In this document: piece after piece, positions 6,024 to 6,975 of the stretch | How positions within the stretch are numbered: position 1 is the stretch's first letter | How the letters are laid out: every line of letters starts with the position of its first letter | DNA from: Chloroflexia bacterium | GTDB lineage: Bacteria > Chloroflexota > Chloroflexia > Thermomicrobiales > UBA6265 | Direction of reading: 5' to 3' | DNA length: 6,975 bases | Assembly: GCA_013698305.1 (NCBI GenBank) | Contig: JACCVC010000140.1 | Coordinates: 1 to 6,975 of the forward strand | The notes under the pieces: generated by a model | Database searches by the model: none | Told to the model about the DNA's origin: nothing | Seen by the model: the letters and a program-made list of their open reading frames with translations, nothing else | Made by a program: the position numbers and the translations under genes

Positions 6024-6975
6024 TCGAGTCGCTCATCGTCAACGGCCAACAGCCGGATCCGCTGGAAGGCGAAACGCGACCTCCGCTGCGCACCATCATC
6101 GCGCTGTTCGATGACACCATCGACGCGGAACATGCGCTGTCGGCGCTTCGCAAGTCCGATCAGCCTCCCGCGGCCATCTCGGTGATCCTTCGCGATCGTA
6201 TCGTCGATACCGAGAGCCATACACGGCGCGAAACCGTGCTGTCTCGCGCGGTGGCATCGTCCGCACTGGAGACGGTCGGAAGCTGGCTGCAGGGTCTGAC
6301 ATCGCTGATCCTGCCGGAAGACCGGGCGAGCTACCTGGTGGCGGGACCGATTGGCGTCATGCTGGCCAGCATTCGGGACGTTCGCCACGACGGAAACGGT
6401 GAGGATGAGGATGGCTCCCGCCTCCAGGTCACCAATCGCCAGCTCACCCGCGCCCTGGCGCAATTCGGGTTCGACCTCGACGAGGCGACCTATGTGGAAC
6501 ATCGCGTCGTCGTCGGCTCGCCGTTGATCGCCGTAACCTCGGAACAGGCTCCTGTACTTCGCACGGCACACGAGATCTTTTCCAGCACGACCGCCGTTCA
6601 TATCGGACTCACCGATACAGCCTATTCGATCCAGACCGTCGCGGCTCGTCTGCTGATGACCGGACCTCGCTCGGGCGGACCGGTGGTGATCACGGATGCG
6701 GTGGCGCCACTCAGGGGTCTCGGCGAACCTGATTACCTCTCACATTACGACCGCACGATCCGAGGCCGACAGGTCGTAAGCCGGCTCGGCAAGCCGATTG
6801 GCCGCGTCTCCGACGTCCTTTATGAAACCCAGGTGTTGGAAGATCGGGACACGCAGACGGAACACCGGCGCACGATTCCCAGATATGTCATTGTGCAGTC
6901 CGGAAAAGTTTCCCCAGCAGGGAGAAGGCGAACCGCGGTCCCGGCGGAACTCGTCGACACAGATCAGACGCCGGT
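6020..6975 (+). CDS. General-stress-like plus PRC-barrel domain protein (C-terminus beyond right edge)
   Basis: The frame from the ATG at 6020 stays open for 318 codons to the window edge. Residues 22-60 (RTIIALFDDTIDAEHALSAL, then ISVILRDR) resemble the opening beta-alpha-beta unit of general stress protein 17M-like domains. AGPIGVMLA (108-116) and the stretch 156-196 (ATYVEHRVVVGSPLIAV, then HEIFSSTTAVHIG) resemble the second half of such proteins, where the glycine-rich middle is usually longer. Residues about 246-312 fit a PRC-barrel: VVSRLGKPIGRVSDVLYE, then RYVIVQSGKV and a closing AVPAELV. PRC-barrels are small beta-barrels found in RimM, photosynthetic reaction centre H subunits and many stress proteins. 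No signal peptide or membrane helix is seen, so it is probably cytoplasmic. There is only a weak G-rich site before the ATG; the overlap with the permease stop suggests coupled translation. The function is unknown; a stress or membrane-associated partner role is inferred. Confidence 0.72.
   Translation, partial: MIESLIVNGQQPDPLEGETRPPLRTIIALFDDTIDAEHALSALRKSDQPPAAISVILRDRIVDTESHTRRETVLSRAVASSALETVGSWLQGLTSLILPEDRASYLVAGPIGVMLASIRDVRHDGNGEDEDGSRLQVTNRQLTRALAQFGFDLDEATYVEHRVVVGSPLIAVTSEQAPVLRTAHEIFSSTTAVHIGLTDTAYSIQTVAARLLMTGPRSGGPVVITDAVAPLRGLGEPDYLSHYDRTIRGRQVVSRLGKPIGRVSDVLYETQVLEDRDTQTEHRRTIPRYVIVQSGKVSPAGRRRTAVPAELVDTDQTP

Noticed and set aside
5660..6601. Long minus-strand open frame (313 codons)
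   Set aside because: It lies antisense to the permease and PRC-barrel genes, which have clear family motifs and coupled starts. Its Arg/Asp-rich translation shows no family and is a by-product of high GC.

Overview
The window is a compact, GC-rich (roughly 60% or more by eye) bacterial chromosomal segment with five well-supported protein genes, one weaker candidate leader ORF and short intergenic control regions. The codon use, the frequent GTG starts with strong Shine-Dalgarno sites and the style of the proteins (a divergent canonical-type glucose-6-phosphate isomerase, an AI-2E permease followed by a PRC-barrel protein) fit a high-GC Chloroflexota such as a Thermomicrobia/Sphaerobacter relative. 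That is an inference, because no taxonomic marker gene is present.

Layout. Positions 1-234 (minus) hold the N-terminal half of a GNAT acetyltransferase running off the left edge. Positions 235-437 are intergenic and contain a 65-bp branched inverted-repeat element (336-400). Positions 438-1832 (minus) encode a complete class III PLP-dependent aminotransferase. A ~210-bp divergent control region follows, with an extended -10 promoter for the aminotransferase, a weaker plus-strand promoter and a small palindrome. Positions 2043-3140 (plus) encode a reduced, divergent FAD/NAD(P)-type oxidoreductase of the HcnB/opine-oxidase kind with a degraded BFD-like iron-sulfur tail. Positions 3266-4693 (plus) encode glucose-6-phosphate isomerase with its own probable promoter. 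A good sigma70-type promoter at 4707-4736 drives an AI-2E family permease (4818-6023). Its stop codon overlaps, by ATGA, the start of a general-stress/PRC-barrel protein that runs off the right edge (6020-6975).

How the genes work together. The aminotransferase and the oxidoreductase are divergently transcribed and may both act on amines or amino acids, but this is only a context argument. Pgi is central carbon metabolism and looks independently transcribed. The permease and the PRC-barrel protein look translationally coupled and are the strongest candidate functional unit.

I did not see a defence system, mobile element, CRISPR array, tRNA or rRNA. The least explained parts are the branched inverted-repeat element at 336-400, the stripped-down flavoprotein, and the permease/stress-PRC pair.
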